From the NCBI RefSeq assembly GCF_004365705.1, contig NZ_SOBN01000001.1:3520001-3584000 (forward strand): a stretch of DNA of 64,000 nucleotides, in the 5' to 3' direction. Origin of the DNA: Streptomyces sp. 846.5. Its GTDB lineage: Bacteria; Actinomycetota; Actinomycetes; Streptomycetales; Streptomycetaceae. This document shows, in pieces, positions 1-11,001 of this stretch; the stretch's first letter is position 1; every line of letters starts with the position of its first letter. The notes under the pieces are model-generated. The model ran no database searches and had not been told where the DNA came from. It saw only the letters and a program-made list of their open reading frames with translations. The position numbers and the translations under genes are program-made.

Positions 1-3000
1 GGTAGCGCTGCCAGACGTCCTGCGCCCTGCGCAGCGCGTCCCCCGGTCGGCCGAGGCACCAGTCGTCGGCCGCCTTGTTGAGGGCACACTGCAGGGTGTC
101 GGGGCCGTCCTCGCCGTAGCGCTCCTCGAACCGCGCCAGGGTGTCGTCGGTGAGGGCCGCAGCCCGCTCGTACTGGCCCAGCACGCGCAGGGAGACGGCG
201 AGGCTCTTGGCGGCGCGCAGGGTGTCGGGTGAGTCGTCTCCTTGGAGCCGCCGGAACGCCTCGTGGAGCCGTTCCAGGTCCGCCGCCGCGTCCCGCAGCT
301 CGCCGCCGTCGCGCTTGTCCCGGGCCAGGTAGAGCTGGGAGGCCAGGGTACGGGCGTGGTCGGGCCCCAGCCCCTGACGGCGCAGGCGCTCGGTACGCTC
401 GTCGTACTGCTGGGCGCTCTTGGCGTCGCCAAGGAGCCGGTAGTCGATGGCCAGGTTGTGGGTGAGGGTCAGCACCTGGCGGTCCTCCTCCAGGAACTGT
501 TCGATCAGGCTGACATGGGTACGCAGATCGCGCTCCAGCGCCTCCTGGTAGCGGCCCAGGGCCCGCAGATCGCCGGCCAGACCGCGTGCGGTGGCCAGGG
601 TGCTCACATCGTCCTCGCCCAGGAGTGCGGACTGCTGCTCCCAGGTGCGCTGGTCCAGTTCCAGGGACTCCTGGTAACGGCCCTGATCGCGCAGAACGTT
701 GGCCCTGATGGTACGCAGAGCGAGGGTCTGCGGATGCTCCGGACCCAAGCTCTCGCTCCACAGCGCGTCCAGCCGCTTCCCCTCGCTCTCGGCGAGCGCG
801 TAGTCGCCGTTGCGCCAGTGCAGCCGGACCAGGTCGATCATCAGCCGCCGCACCTCGGGGATCTCCGACTCCTCAGCCGCGCAGGCGACTAGGTGGGGTC
901 GGATGAGTTCGAAGTCCGGCCGGTTCTCCGGGTCCTCCACCTCGCCGTCCAGCGGCCGACACTCCGCGAGCACCAGCTGCACCTCGCGCTGGATCTGCTC
1001 GTGTTCGTCCTCGGTCATCTGGGCCCGCAGCAGCGCCTGGAGCACCCGGTGGACCTGGATGGTGCCGCGTCTGCCGTCCACCTTGGCCAGGGACAGGCTT
1101 CGGATGGCCCGGCTGATCCCGCCGAGCACGGACGCCCCGCCCTTGCGCACCCGCGGGTCCTGCGCCGCAAGCGCGTTCAGCATCGCCGGGTTGCGGTGCA
1201 GCAGCTTCTGCGAGAACGGCTCGGGCCCCAGAAAGACGGACATCTGCATCAGCCGGCGGGCTGACGGCCAATCCTTCTCCAGGTCGTTCAGGGATACCGC
1301 GAAGGTGGTCCTGATCGGGGTGGGGTAGTCCGCTGCGAGCGGGGCCTGATCGAAGATGCCCGCCATGTCCTGCCGCAGTCGGTCCATGTAGGTCTCCATG
1401 GACATGCCGGTCGACCCCAGGTAGGCCGCTGCCTGCTCGACCGCGAGCGGCAGGTCCCCCAGTTCCTCGGCCAACTGGTCGGCCTCCGCGACGGACAGCC
1501 CCCGGACACGGCGCTCCAGGTGGGCGACGCTCTCTTGCCGGGTGAAGACGTCAACCTCGAGTTCCGACGCCTCCTGGCTCCACGCCTGGTTCCGGGAGGT
1601 GATGATGACATGGCCGTCTCCACCGGGCAGGAACTCCGTGAGGGTTTCCGGATTCTCGGCGTTGTCGAAGATCAGCAGCCACCGGGCGACGTGCGTTCCG
1701 GCTGCCAGGGTGTCCTTCGCCAGAATCGCGGCATCGGCCTCACCGAGGGTCCCGCGGATGCCGAGACGGTCGGCGATCGCCGCCAGCCCGGTCGTGATCG
1801 AGGAGGTCTGCTCGGACGGCACCCACCAGATCAGGTCATAGTCCGACATGAAGCGGTAGGCGTACTCCCGGGCGAGCTGGGACTTACCCACCCCGCCGAG
1901 GCCGTGCAGCGCCTGGGTCCCACTGGTCGGGTCCTGGGCGGACCGTCCGATGAGGGTCCGCCGCAACTCGGCCAACTCCTTGGCGCGGCCAGTGAAGTCG
2001 CTGTTGCGGCTCTGGAGGTCGACGAACTCGGGGCGGATGCCCGGATAGCGTGGGGCGTCCGGCGCGTCGAGGGCGGTCTTGGCTGCCTGGACGGCAGCGT
2101 CGTCACCGCCGAAGTACTTGATCAACTGTTCCGCCGCCGAGACGGCGCTCAGCGCGGGGGAGGTCAGGTCGAGTGGGAAGCTGTGGCCGCTCGGAGCACC
2201 CGGTGGGACGGAACCCAGGCGCAGTCCGAGCGTACGCGGCCGGGGCAGGGCGAGGTCGCTGCTGGAGACCGGGCCCCAGAACTCAGTGGCCCTGGCCGCT
2301 TGGAGAAAGCGCACCGTCAGGAGCGGCACGGTCACCTGGGGGGCCGGCGGGCCGCCGTTGGCCACCCCCTTGGCCTCGTCGGGCTCGGCAGAGTCGATGC
2401 GGGAGGCGACGAAGCGATAGCCGACGGACTCCAGCAGGTAGCTCGTCCAGTCGAGCCACATCTGGTCCTCCACGGCGTACCAGAGGTGGAACCGGGTGTC
2501 ATCCCCAGTGCTGATCGGCTTGCGGTCGAACTTGGCGACCGTGGCCAGCCGCAGGGGTTCCGCCATCACCGGCAGGGTGGAGACCTCACCCCTGGTCAGT
2601 TCACGGGTCAGCCGCTCGCATGCTCCCAGCACGGTGTTGGGGATGCCCGGCTGGTCGCCGAAGACGGCCAGGATCTCCTCGTAGGCGTAGTAGGGCTTGT
2701 AGGGGATCTCGATGGAACCCCAGTACTGGTCGTCCTTGACGGTGTAGAGCGCCTTGGGCAGACCCTCGAACTTGTTGCGCGCCTCCGCCCGTCCGCGTTC
2801 GGCGCGCTCCTTCTCACCCTCGTCGATGCGCATGGGCACCGGCAGGATTCTGATGGGCTCCGTGCTGTGGCCGATGACACCCCGGGTCTGGATGTGCCGG
2901 GCCACCAGGGCCGCCCCCCTGATGCTCTGGTCGCTGAGGGTGAAGCAGACCACCACATCGTCGGGGAGCTGCTGGGTGCAGATGCTGGAGGTGTCGCTGA

Positions 3001-3532
3001 GCCCGGTACGGCTGTCGATGAAGGCGTAGTCGTAGCTCCTGACCATCTCCTCGCGCAGGGCGTCGAGGAAGACCCCGCCGTAGTAGCGCTCGTAGAACTG
3101 GTCCCAGTTGAGGCCGTCGAGAATGGATCCGTAGTCGTTGTTCTGCTTGCCCGCGGAGATGAAGTCGATCCTGCCCCCGTCGGGGAAGTTCCAGTTCAGC
3201 TTGATCGCCTGCTGTCTCACCGCGGCGTGCCCGCTCAGCCGGGCGTCGGCGTCCGAGGGGTTGTCCAGGGATCGCTCCAGGTAGTCGTTCACCATGTTAA
3301 CGACACCGCCCGTGGTCGTCAGAACATCCTCGTTGAGGAAGGGATGGAAGAACCGGGACAGCCCCGGAGCCTCCAGGTCCCAGTCGACCGTGAGCACCTT
3401 CTTCCCGTTGGCAGCAAGGATCCACGCGACGTTGGCCATGGTCATGGTGCGACCGGTGCCGCCCTTGTAGGAGTAGAAGGTGACCACCCGGCCCTGGCGG
3501 TCCTCCGGCGCACTCCCGGCACTGACGTTCAT
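1..3532 (-). CDS. fxsT: FxSxx-COOH system ATPase/NB-ARC/TPR protein FxsT (partial, C-terminus off the left edge)
   Basis: The open frame runs from an ATG at 3532 to the window edge (about 1177 residues, no stop). A MinD/ParA-like domain comes first, with a deviant P-loop K-G-G-T-G-R-T at about residues 23-29 in which Arg replaces the usual Lys. A second NTPase of NB-ARC/STAND type follows, with G-L-G-G-V-G-K-S at about 541-548. From about residue 850 to the edge there are TPR-type helical repeats rich in A-L-G-x-Y-x-x-A-L motifs. This order matches the TPR protein of FxSxx-COOH peptide systems. The start overlaps the stop of the TIR gene upstream (ATGA, 3529-3532), so the two are translationally coupled. 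STAND ATPases usually act as ligand-triggered switches; its trigger here is unknown. The family call is firm, the mechanism is inference. Confidence 0.88.
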   Translation of the reverse strand, partial: MNVSAGSAPEDRQGRVVTFYSYKGGTGRTMTMANVAWILAANGKKVLTVDWDLEAPGLSRFFHPFLNEDVLTTTGGVVNMVNDYLERSLDNPSDADARLSGHAAVRQQAIKLNWNFPDGGRIDFISAGKQNNDYGSILDGLNWDQFYERYYGGVFLDALREEMVRSYDYAFIDSRTGLSDTSSICTQQLPDDVVVCFTLSDQSIRGAALVARHIQTRGVIGHSTEPIRILPVPMRIDEGEKERAERGRAEARNKFEGLPKALYTVKDDQYWGSIEIPYKPYYAYEEILAVFGDQPGIPNTVLGACERLTRELTRGEVSTLPVMAEPLRLATVAKFDRKPISTGDDTRFHLWYAVEDQMWLDWTSYLLESVGYRFVASRIDSAEPDEAKGVANGGPPAPQVTVPLLTVRFLQAARATEFWGPVSSSDLALPRPRTLGLRLGSVPPGAPSGHSFPLDLTSPALSAVSAAEQLIKYFGGDDAAVQAAKTALDAPDAPRYPGIRPEFVDLQSRNSDFTGRAKELAELRRTLIGRSAQDPTSGTQALHGLGGVGKSQLAREYAYRFMSDYDLIWWVPSEQTSSITTGLAAIADRLGIRGTLGEADAAILAKDTLAAGTHVARWLLIFDNAENPETLTEFLPGGDGHVIITSRNQAWSQEASELEVDVFTRQESVAHLERRVRGLSVAEADQLAEELGDLPLAVEQAAAYLGSTGMSMETYMDRLRQDMAGIFDQAPLAADYPTPIRTTFAVSLNDLEKDWPSARRLMQMSVFLGPEPFSQKLLHRNPAMLNALAAQDPRVRKGGASVLGGISRAIRSLSLAKVDGRRGTIQVHRVLQALLRAQMTEDEHEQIQREVQLVLAECRPLDGEVEDPENRPDFELIRPHLVACAAEESEIPEVRRLMIDLVRLHWRNGDYALAESEGKRLDALWSESLGPEHPQTLALRTIRANVLRDQGRYQESLELDQRTWEQQSALLGEDDVSTLATARGLAGDLRALGRYQEALERDLRTHVSLIEQFLEEDRQVLTLTHNLAIDYRLLGDAKSAQQYDERTERLRRQGLGPDHARTLASQLYLARDKRDGGELRDAAADLERLHEAFRRLQGDDSPDTLRAAKSLAVSLRVLGQYERAAALTDDTLARFEERYGEDGPDTLQCALNKAADDWCLGRPGDALRRAQDVWQRY

Positions 3533-4728
3533 CGCGGACCTTTCGACTGGGGTGTGGACGGACGGAGAGCTCGGAGCTGGATGAAGGCATTGCGTGCCTG
3601 GCGCAGGGCGACCGGCACCAGAGCGGAGAATGTGGCCGCGTCGGGGATGCCGCCGCGCAGGTGCTCATAGCCCGGCGTGGGCTGCCCCAGTGCGACGTTG
3701 AGGGTGTCCCAGGTCAGCAACCGCAGCTGCTCGATCTCCTGTTTGGACCGGCGGGGGATGCTCTCGGCTCTGGGCGCCCAGGGGACCATGACCGCCACCG
3801 GGCGCCGGCGCTGCGGGTTGTACCCCAGCAGATGCCGCAGCATGGTGTCGTTCTGCAGTGCCCAGCGGTCGAGAAGCAGCAGCTGCGGGACCAGTTCGGC
3901 ATCCTCGACCGTGCCGGCGACCCTCTTGCTGGCCCGCTCGAAGTCCTCGACGGAGCGCACGTGCACATTGCTGTCCCTGGCCACCGCGGCGGCGAGTTCG
4001 GCCAACGGCCGTGCGCCCTCCTCACGGTAGGGCTGCCACAGCTCGGGGAGCTCGCTGTAGTCCGCGGGGTCGCAGCCGGGTGGGAGGCTTTCCCCGGTGG
4101 TCCTGGCCAGCACCAGGATGCGCAGGCTGCGCACCGCCGGATGGTCCGGCCAGGGCTGGGGTTCGCGCGACAGTCCGGTCTCCGCGCCCGGGGCGAGATC
4201 GATCTTCTCCACCGCGTGCACTATCGCCTCGGCCACGCTCCGCACTCCGACCCGGTAGTGGGCCCGACGCTGGGCCAACTGGTGCCTCAGGCCGTTCTCG
4301 CCGAACTGTAAGCGCAGGTCCTGCTCGTCGAGGGCGACCCCGTCGGGGGCACTGTTCCAGAGCCGTTCCCACAGGACGGTGATCACGGCGGAATCAGAAC
4401 TCCCGTCCGGGGAAAGGCGTTTGTGGAAAGCGAGCCACTCATTGTGGCACTCGGCGTCCTGGAAGTACTCCGGGGAGCAGAGGACGACCAGCGCCTTGCT
4501 TCGGGCCAGCGCCTCGCTGCGCCGGGCACGCCGTACCTGGTCACTCTCCCCGGGGCCGTCCAGGTAACCCGTGACCAACCCGGCCGACCGGGAAGGACGT
4601 TCGGCCAGGGCGCGGTTGAGGTCGGCGTGGAACTCGGCCACCCAGGGGTCCGCCTGGGAGGAGCCACGCGGGTGCGCGTAACTCAGGAAGTACTTCGGAT
4701 ACCCCCGCTCCCCCGCAGACCCGCTCAT
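3529..4728 (-). CDS. fxsC: TIR-like protein FxsC
   Basis: A 399-residue protein with an N-terminal TIR-like domain (Y-F-L-S-Y-A-H at about 13-19). A Glu at residue 97 (A-E-C-H-N-E-W) sits where NAD-consuming TIR enzymes have their catalytic Glu. The remaining 260 residues form a second, unassigned domain with no membrane segment. Start ATG 4728 is preceded by GGAGG about 10 bases upstream; a longer in-frame extension to 4845 has no ribosome site and overlaps the next gene. The stop overlaps the fxsT start by ATGA. Length and context match the TIR-like FxsC family of FxSxx-COOH loci. NADase activity is not shown by sequence alone. Confidence 0.82.
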   Translation of the reverse strand: MSGSAGERGYPKYFLSYAHPRGSSQADPWVAEFHADLNRALAERPSRSAGLVTGYLDGPGESDQVRRARRSEALARSKALVVLCSPEYFQDAECHNEWLAFHKRLSPDGSSDSAVITVLWERLWNSAPDGVALDEQDLRLQFGENGLRHQLAQRRAHYRVGVRSVAEAIVHAVEKIDLAPGAETGLSREPQPWPDHPAVRSLRILVLARTTGESLPPGCDPADYSELPELWQPYREEGARPLAELAAAVARDSNVHVRSVEDFERASKRVAGTVEDAELVPQLLLLDRWALQNDTMLRHLLGYNPQRRRPVAVMVPWAPRAESIPRRSKQEIEQLRLLTWDTLNVALGQPTPGYEHLRGGIPDAATFSALVPVALRQARNAFIQLRALRPSTPQSKGPR

Positions 4729-4753
4729 CCCACCGACCCTTCCTCCGTCACAG

Positions 4754-5455
4754 CTAGCCCGCCGTTTTGGACTGCTTTCCCAAGAAGATGACGCCGTCCC
4801 AGTTGGGCTTGGACTGGTGGAAGGCGCTGGGGGCGGTCGCCACATTCACCATTCTGCCGCGTTCCACCGTGGTGTACATCAGAAGGTCACTGACACGCCG
4901 GGCGAGCTGGTTCACCACCTGGTGGTAGGAATCCCGCTTCCCTGCCTGCCTGCTGAGCGCCAGCAGGCCGTCCCTCGCGTAGGCCCCGGGCATCTTCTCG
5001 TTGGTGTACTGGAGGCGCTGGATCACGGCGTTCCTGCGGTCCTGCGGCACCGGCACCCAGACCACCGGGAGTATCGCCGACGTCTCCGGGGACAGTGGCG
5101 GCCGGGCATGGACCGCACGTCGACTGAAGACCGCCCACTCCTTGCCGCACCAGTCGCTGTCAAGGTAGGGGGTGGACACCAGGGTGATCAGGACATGGGT
5201 CTCGGCGAGCATGTGGGAGATGAAGCGGCCCCAGTCGTCACCGATGGGTATCTCGCGGTCGGAGACTCCCGGCGGGACCTGGCGGGTGCCCTGTCGGACA
5301 TGCTGGCCGATCTCGAAGTTCAGGTCCTGGACCAGTTCGCCGATCGGCGAAGGGTCGTCCCGGGAGGGGTAGCCCGGGGGCCGGGCGTAGCTGACGAAGA
5401 ACGACGGTCCGTCGCTCCGCGGCTCCGACGCCCCGCCCGTCGTGCGTTCGGTCAC
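4754..5455 (-). CDS. Second TIR-domain protein of the FxSxx locus
   Basis: A 233-residue TIR-like protein unlike its neighbour FxsC. F-F-V-S-Y-A-R lies at about 19-25 and D-W-C-G-K-E-W puts a Glu at residue 106, the WCxxE position of TIR folds. The C-terminal part (about 150-233) carries no recognised domain. The GTG start at 5455 has a strong GGGGAGG site 6-7 bases upstream; the frame is open further up but has no better start. It lies 25 bp upstream of fxsC on the same strand and about 195 bp downstream of the precursor peptide gene, beyond a hairpin. It may be a second effector or sensor of the same system; that role is inference. Confidence 0.8.
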   Translation of the reverse strand: MTERTTGGASEPRSDGPSFFVSYARPPGYPSRDDPSPIGELVQDLNFEIGQHVRQGTRQVPPGVSDREIPIGDDWGRFISHMLAETHVLITLVSTPYLDSDWCGKEWAVFSRRAVHARPPLSPETSAILPVVWVPVPQDRRNAVIQRLQYTNEKMPGAYARDGLLALSRQAGKRDSYHQVVNQLARRVSDLLMYTTVERGRMVNVATAPSAFHQSKPNWDGVIFLGKQSKTAG

Positions 5456-5583
5456 CGCTATCCTCCCCGGGCACGCCACTGTCCGACGCCCCATCAGGAG
5501 CGTTTCAGGACAACGGTATCGCGCAAAGGAGACAGTAAGCGCTCACTCGACGGAAAGAGCTTGGCGAATGCGGGCAGACATGA

Positions 5584-5610
5584 CCGGGCGAGCGGTCATC
5601 GCTCGCCCGG
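5584..5610 (-). terminator. Perfect hairpin between fxsA and the TIR gene
   Basis: An 11-bp perfect inverted repeat (CCGGGCGAGCG / CGCTCGCCCGG) with a 5-base loop lies about 40 bp downstream of the fxsA stop. No T-tract follows, as is usual for actinomycete terminators. Its place just after a small precursor gene suggests partial termination or mRNA protection, so that peptide outweighs the downstream proteins. Confidence 0.6.
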
Positions 5611-5650
5611 AACCAGGAATTCCGCAGACAGAGACCTCAGGACGTTGGCG

Positions 5651-5842
5651 TCAGATCGAGGACCCGAATGCCGCGACCTCGACCTGCTTGAAGCGGCCTT
5701 CGTCAAGTACCCGCCGAAGCACGACAGAGGCAGGGGCCTCACGGGCACCTTCTGCGAGGTCTACGAGAGAGCGACGTGACCCGAACGGGCCACGGGCACG
5801 ACCAAGGGGCAGGACGGCGCGGGAGGTGGTGGGAGTAGTCAC
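5651..5842 (-). CDS. fxsA: FxSxx-COOH precursor peptide FxsA
   Basis: A 63-residue peptide whose last five residues are F-G-S-S-I, exactly the F-x-S-x-x-COOH ending that defines this RiPP precursor family. It is preceded by E-V-A-A, also typical. A helical stretch (V-V-L-R-R-V-L-D-E at about 39-47) resembles the conserved leader of the family. The GTG at 5842 is chosen because GAAGG lies 10 bases upstream; an in-frame GTG at 5872 would add ten residues. In this family a radical-SAM/SPASM enzyme (FxsB) installs a cyclophane cross-link near the C-terminal Phe. No FxsB gene is seen in the window, so it may lie left of the edge. The gene heads the minus-strand fxs gene set. Confidence 0.82.
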   Translation of the reverse strand: MTTPTTSRAVLPLGRARGPFGSRRSLVDLAEGAREAPASVVLRRVLDEGRFKQVEVAAFGSSI

Positions 5843-6050
5843 ATTCGACCAGCCTTCACGTTGTTGAATCACGACTCCGAAAACGCCCCCATCGTGCCCC
5901 TGTCAGCGACTCCCCTCCGTGGCCGTTCCAGCACGAAGCTCTCCAGGGCGCATAGATTCCGAATTAGCGTCACCCATACCCGCCGTCGGGGGCAAGACCG
6001 CATCAATCGATGGTCCGGTATGCGGCGGCGTTCTGGCTGAGATGTGCCGC

Positions 6051-6731
6051 TCAGGGCTGGAGTCGCCGTACGCTCCAGCCCTCGTCGCCCACCGCGCGGT
6101 AGTAGCCGAGCCGGTCGTGCAGTCGGTTCTCGCGGCCCTGCCAGAACTCGACGGTGAGCGGGGTGATCCGGTAGCCGCCCCAGAACGGGGGGACCGGGAC
6201 GCCCTCGCCCTCCGGGTAGCGGGCGGCCAGGTCGGTGTAGCGCTGTTCCAGCTCCGCGCGGGAGGCCACCGGGCGGGACTGCTCGCTGGCCCAGGCGCCG
6301 AGCTGGGAGCCGTGCGGGCGGCTGCGGAAGTAGGCGGCGGTCTCGTCCCGGCCGACCCGCTCGGCCAGGCCGGTGACGATCACCTGGCGGCCCAGCTCGT
6401 GCCAGGGGAAGAGCAGCGCGACCCTCGGGTCGGCGTCCAGTTCGACGCCCTTGCGCGAGCCGTAGTTGGTGTAGAACACGAAGCCGCGCCGGTCGTACCC
6501 CTTGAGCAGGACGGTCCGCGCGCTCGGCTGCCCGTCCGGACCGACCGTGGTGACGACCATGGCGTTGGGCTCGTCCAGGCCCGACTTCGCCGCGTCCGCG
6601 AACCAGCGGTCGAACTGGTCCATGGGCTCCTCGGCCAGCTCGGACTCGTCGAGACCCGCGGCGAGGTACTGGCGGCGCATCGCCGCGACATCGTGAGGCT
6701 GCACACCGCCATCATCCCGCACTCCTTTCAC
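6051..6731 (-). CDS. pdxH: Pyridoxamine 5'-phosphate oxidase PdxH
   Basis: FMN-dependent oxidase converting pyridoxamine or pyridoxine 5'-phosphate to pyridoxal 5'-phosphate. The protein of up to 226 residues shows [29 protein letters not shown] for FMN phosphate binding, [13 protein letters not shown] and the C-terminal P-x-x-V-E-F-W-Q-G-R-x-N-R-L-H-D-R. These are diagnostic and the family length is normal. The start is uncertain: GTG 6731, GTG 6722 or GTG 6704 are in frame and none has an ideal ribosome site. It is divergent from the citrate synthase; the 6732-6959 gap holds no other gene that I can see. Confidence 0.93.
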   Translation of the reverse strand: MKGVRDDGGVQPHDVAAMRRQYLAAGLDESELAEEPMDQFDRWFADAAKSGLDEPNAMVVTTVGPDGQPSARTVLLKGYDRRGFVFYTNYGSRKGVELDADPRVALLFPWHELGRQVIVTGLAERVGRDETAAYFRSRPHGSQLGAWASEQSRPVASRAELEQRYTDLAARYPEGEGVPVPPFWGGYRITPLTVEFWQGRENRLHDRLGYYRAVGDEGWSVRRLQP

Positions 6732-6760
6732 CCGTACGAAATCTCGACGTCAAGAGATAA

Positions 6761-9349
<2,589 letters not shown>

Positions 9350-9362
9350 CCTGAGCGGACGA

Positions 9363-9407
9363 ACGACGGAGGGGCTGTCCCGCTGAGCGGGACAGCCCCT
9401 CCGTCGT
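9363..9407. terminator. Rho-independent-type terminator after serC
   Basis: Perfect 21-bp arms with a TGA loop, 13 bp after the serC stop. It lies between serC and the minus-strand genes that follow, so it probably works in both directions. Confidence 0.85.
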
Positions 9408-9420
9408 GTACGCGTCCGGC

Positions 9421-9507
9421 TCAGCGCGCGATGGCGCCGATCACGACGGCCAACAGCAGCAGCACCAGCGCGCCGCTCACGATCCTGCTACGAGTCCTGG
9501 GGTCCAC
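9421..9507 (-). CDS. 28-residue single-pass membrane peptide
   Basis: A GTG-started frame encoding 28 residues: a charged start (D-P-R-T-R-S-R-I) followed by one hydrophobic helix (A-L-V-L-L-L-L-A-V-V-I-G-A-I) and a terminal Arg. This is a normal layout for a small bacterial membrane peptide. The start lies inside the end of the lacI gene (20-bp overlap), so translation could be coupled. From memory, similar M-D-P-x-x-R-x-R-I peptides occur in streptomycetes, but I cannot verify that here. The function is unknown. Confidence 0.5.
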   Translation of the reverse strand: MDPRTRSRIVSGALVLLLLAVVIGAIAR

Positions 9508-10546
9508 CCTCAGAGCGTACCTGCCGCCCCCGGACGCCCGTCGTGGAGCCCCGCAGCAGCAGCGTGGTCTCCAGCGGCGCCGGCCCCGGCGGGCGGCCGC
9601 CGCTGATCAGTTCGGCCAGCAGGTCCAGGCCGGCGCTGCCCAGCCGCTCCCCCGGCAGATCCACGGTGGTGAGCCCGGGCGACAGCAGCTGGGCGGCGAG
9701 GATGTTGTCGATGCCGACCACCGACAGGTCGTCGGGGATCCGCAGCCCCAGCTCAGCGGCCACATGGTAGGCGGCGGCCGCGACCACGTCGTCGTCGCAG
9801 ACCAGGGCGTGCGGACGGTCGGCCCGGCCGAGCAGGGTGCGGGCGGCCGCCCGTCCCGCCTCCAGGCCGCCGTTGATGGACACCCCGGCCTCCACCACCT
9901 CGACGCCCAGCGCCGCCCGCTCGAACCCGGCCTGCCGGGAGCGGAAGGTGTACGCGGAGTCCGTCGAGCGGAGATGCCCGATCCGGCTGTGTCCGAGCTC
10001 ACGCAGATGCCGCACGGCGGCGGCCATGCCGCCGGCCACGTCCAGCTCCAGCGCCCGGCGCAGCGGCGAGTCGGCGACGCCGGCCGGGTCGGCGTCCAGG
10101 AACACCACCGGGAGCGAGGCCGGCAGCTCGCCGAGCTGGCTGTCGTCCGGGGAGCACAGCAGCAGGCCGTCGAACTGCCCGGTGCCGCAGGCGCGGGCGA
10201 GGGTGTCGCCGTCCCAGCCGGAGCTGACCACCACGGCCAGGCCGTGCGTGGTCGCCGCGCCCTGGGCGCCGTCGAGGACCCGGGCGAAGAACGGCCCGAG
10301 CATATTGGGCACCGCGAGGTGGACCAGCCCGGTACGGCCCAGGCGCAGCTGCCGTCCGGCGGCCTGGGGCTGGTAGCCGAGCTGGGCCGCGGCCGCCCTG
10401 ACCCGGTCCCGGGTGGCGGCGGAGACCCGGGCGCGGGCGGTCTCGCCGGTCGAGAACACCAGCGAGACCGTCGCCTGGGAGACCCCCGCGAGGCGTGCGA
10501 CATCGCGTCCGGTCGGGCGGTGGGGCGGGTCGGCGGAGGTGTTCAG
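9488..10546 (-). CDS. LacI-family transcriptional regulator (probable CTG start)
   Basis: An N-terminal LacI helix-turn-helix (T-G-R-D-V-A-R-L-A-G-V-S-Q-A-T-V-S) is followed by the hinge region and a periplasmic-binding-type sensor domain ending in D-L-S-V-V-G-I-D-N-I and L-x-L-R-G-S-T. The first ATG/GTG in frame (10459) would delete most of the DNA-binding domain, so translation must begin upstream. No ATG, GTG or TTG exists between the helix-turn-helix and the preceding gene. A CTG at 10546 with AGGACG about 6-8 bases upstream is the best candidate and gives 352 residues, the usual length. The effector is unknown; no dedicated sugar operon is adjacent. Confidence 0.82.
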   Translation of the reverse strand: MNTSADPPHRPTGRDVARLAGVSQATVSLVFSTGETARARVSAATRDRVRAAAAQLGYQPQAAGRQLRLGRTGLVHLAVPNMLGPFFARVLDGAQGAATTHGLAVVVSSGWDGDTLARACGTGQFDGLLLCSPDDSQLGELPASLPVVFLDADPAGVADSPLRRALELDVAGGMAAAVRHLRELGHSRIGHLRSTDSAYTFRSRQAGFERAALGVEVVEAGVSINGGLEAGRAAARTLLGRADRPHALVCDDDVVAAAAYHVAAELGLRIPDDLSVVGIDNILAAQLLSPGLTTVDLPGERLGSAGLDLLAELISGGRPPGPAPLETTLLLRGSTTGVRGRQVRSEGGPQDS

Positions 10547-10559
10547 CGGGGTCGTCCTG

Positions 10560-10895
10560 CTACTGGGCGTCCGCGCGGACGGCGTCGTCGAGGGCGTCCT
10601 CGGCGGCGGTCTGCGCGGCGATGCGCTGCTTCATCCCGGCGCCGCGGCTGCGGCGTCCCTCGATGCCCTCGGTGATCTGCGCGGACACCTCGTCCCGCTG
10701 ACGGCTCAGCAGCACATAGCTGAGCAGCCCGGACACCACCAGGGCGATGATCAGCAGCAGCAGGACGCCGGGGGCTCCGGCCATCACCGGCATCAGCTTG
10801 AAGTGGGCGAGCACCAGGACGACCACGAAGACGGCGCCGAAGATGCTGAACCGCATGGAGGTGTAGCGGAGGGTGGCGTGTGACTTGCTGCTCAC
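10560..10895 (-). CDS. DUF4229 membrane protein
   Basis: A 111-residue protein beginning L-R-Y-T-S-M-R-F, with two hydrophobic helices (about residues 16-33 and 40-64) and a charged cytoplasmic tail. This arrangement and the L-R-Y-T start are typical of DUF4229. GTG start at 10895. It ends 13 bp before the inferred lacI start, so the two are probably cotranscribed. No biochemical role is known for the family. Confidence 0.75.
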   Translation of the reverse strand: MSSKSHATLRYTSMRFSIFGAVFVVVLVLAHFKLMPVMAGAPGVLLLLIIALVVSGLLSYVLLSRQRDEVSAQITEGIEGRRSRGAGMKQRIAAQTAAEDALDDAVRADAQ

Positions 10896-11001
10896 GGCGC
10901 TGGGTTCTCTCTTCCGAGCGATTCCGGACGACCTGTCCAGTACAGCACGCGGCCGGGGCAGATCTTCAACGGCCCCCGGAAGGGTTCCCCTCCTGAGCCC
11001 T

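Noticed and set aside
1520..3670. A 716-residue plus-strand frame over fxsT
   Set aside because: Antisense shadow; the minus strand has clear NTPase and NB-ARC motifs, while this frame has low-complexity G/R/V/D composition.
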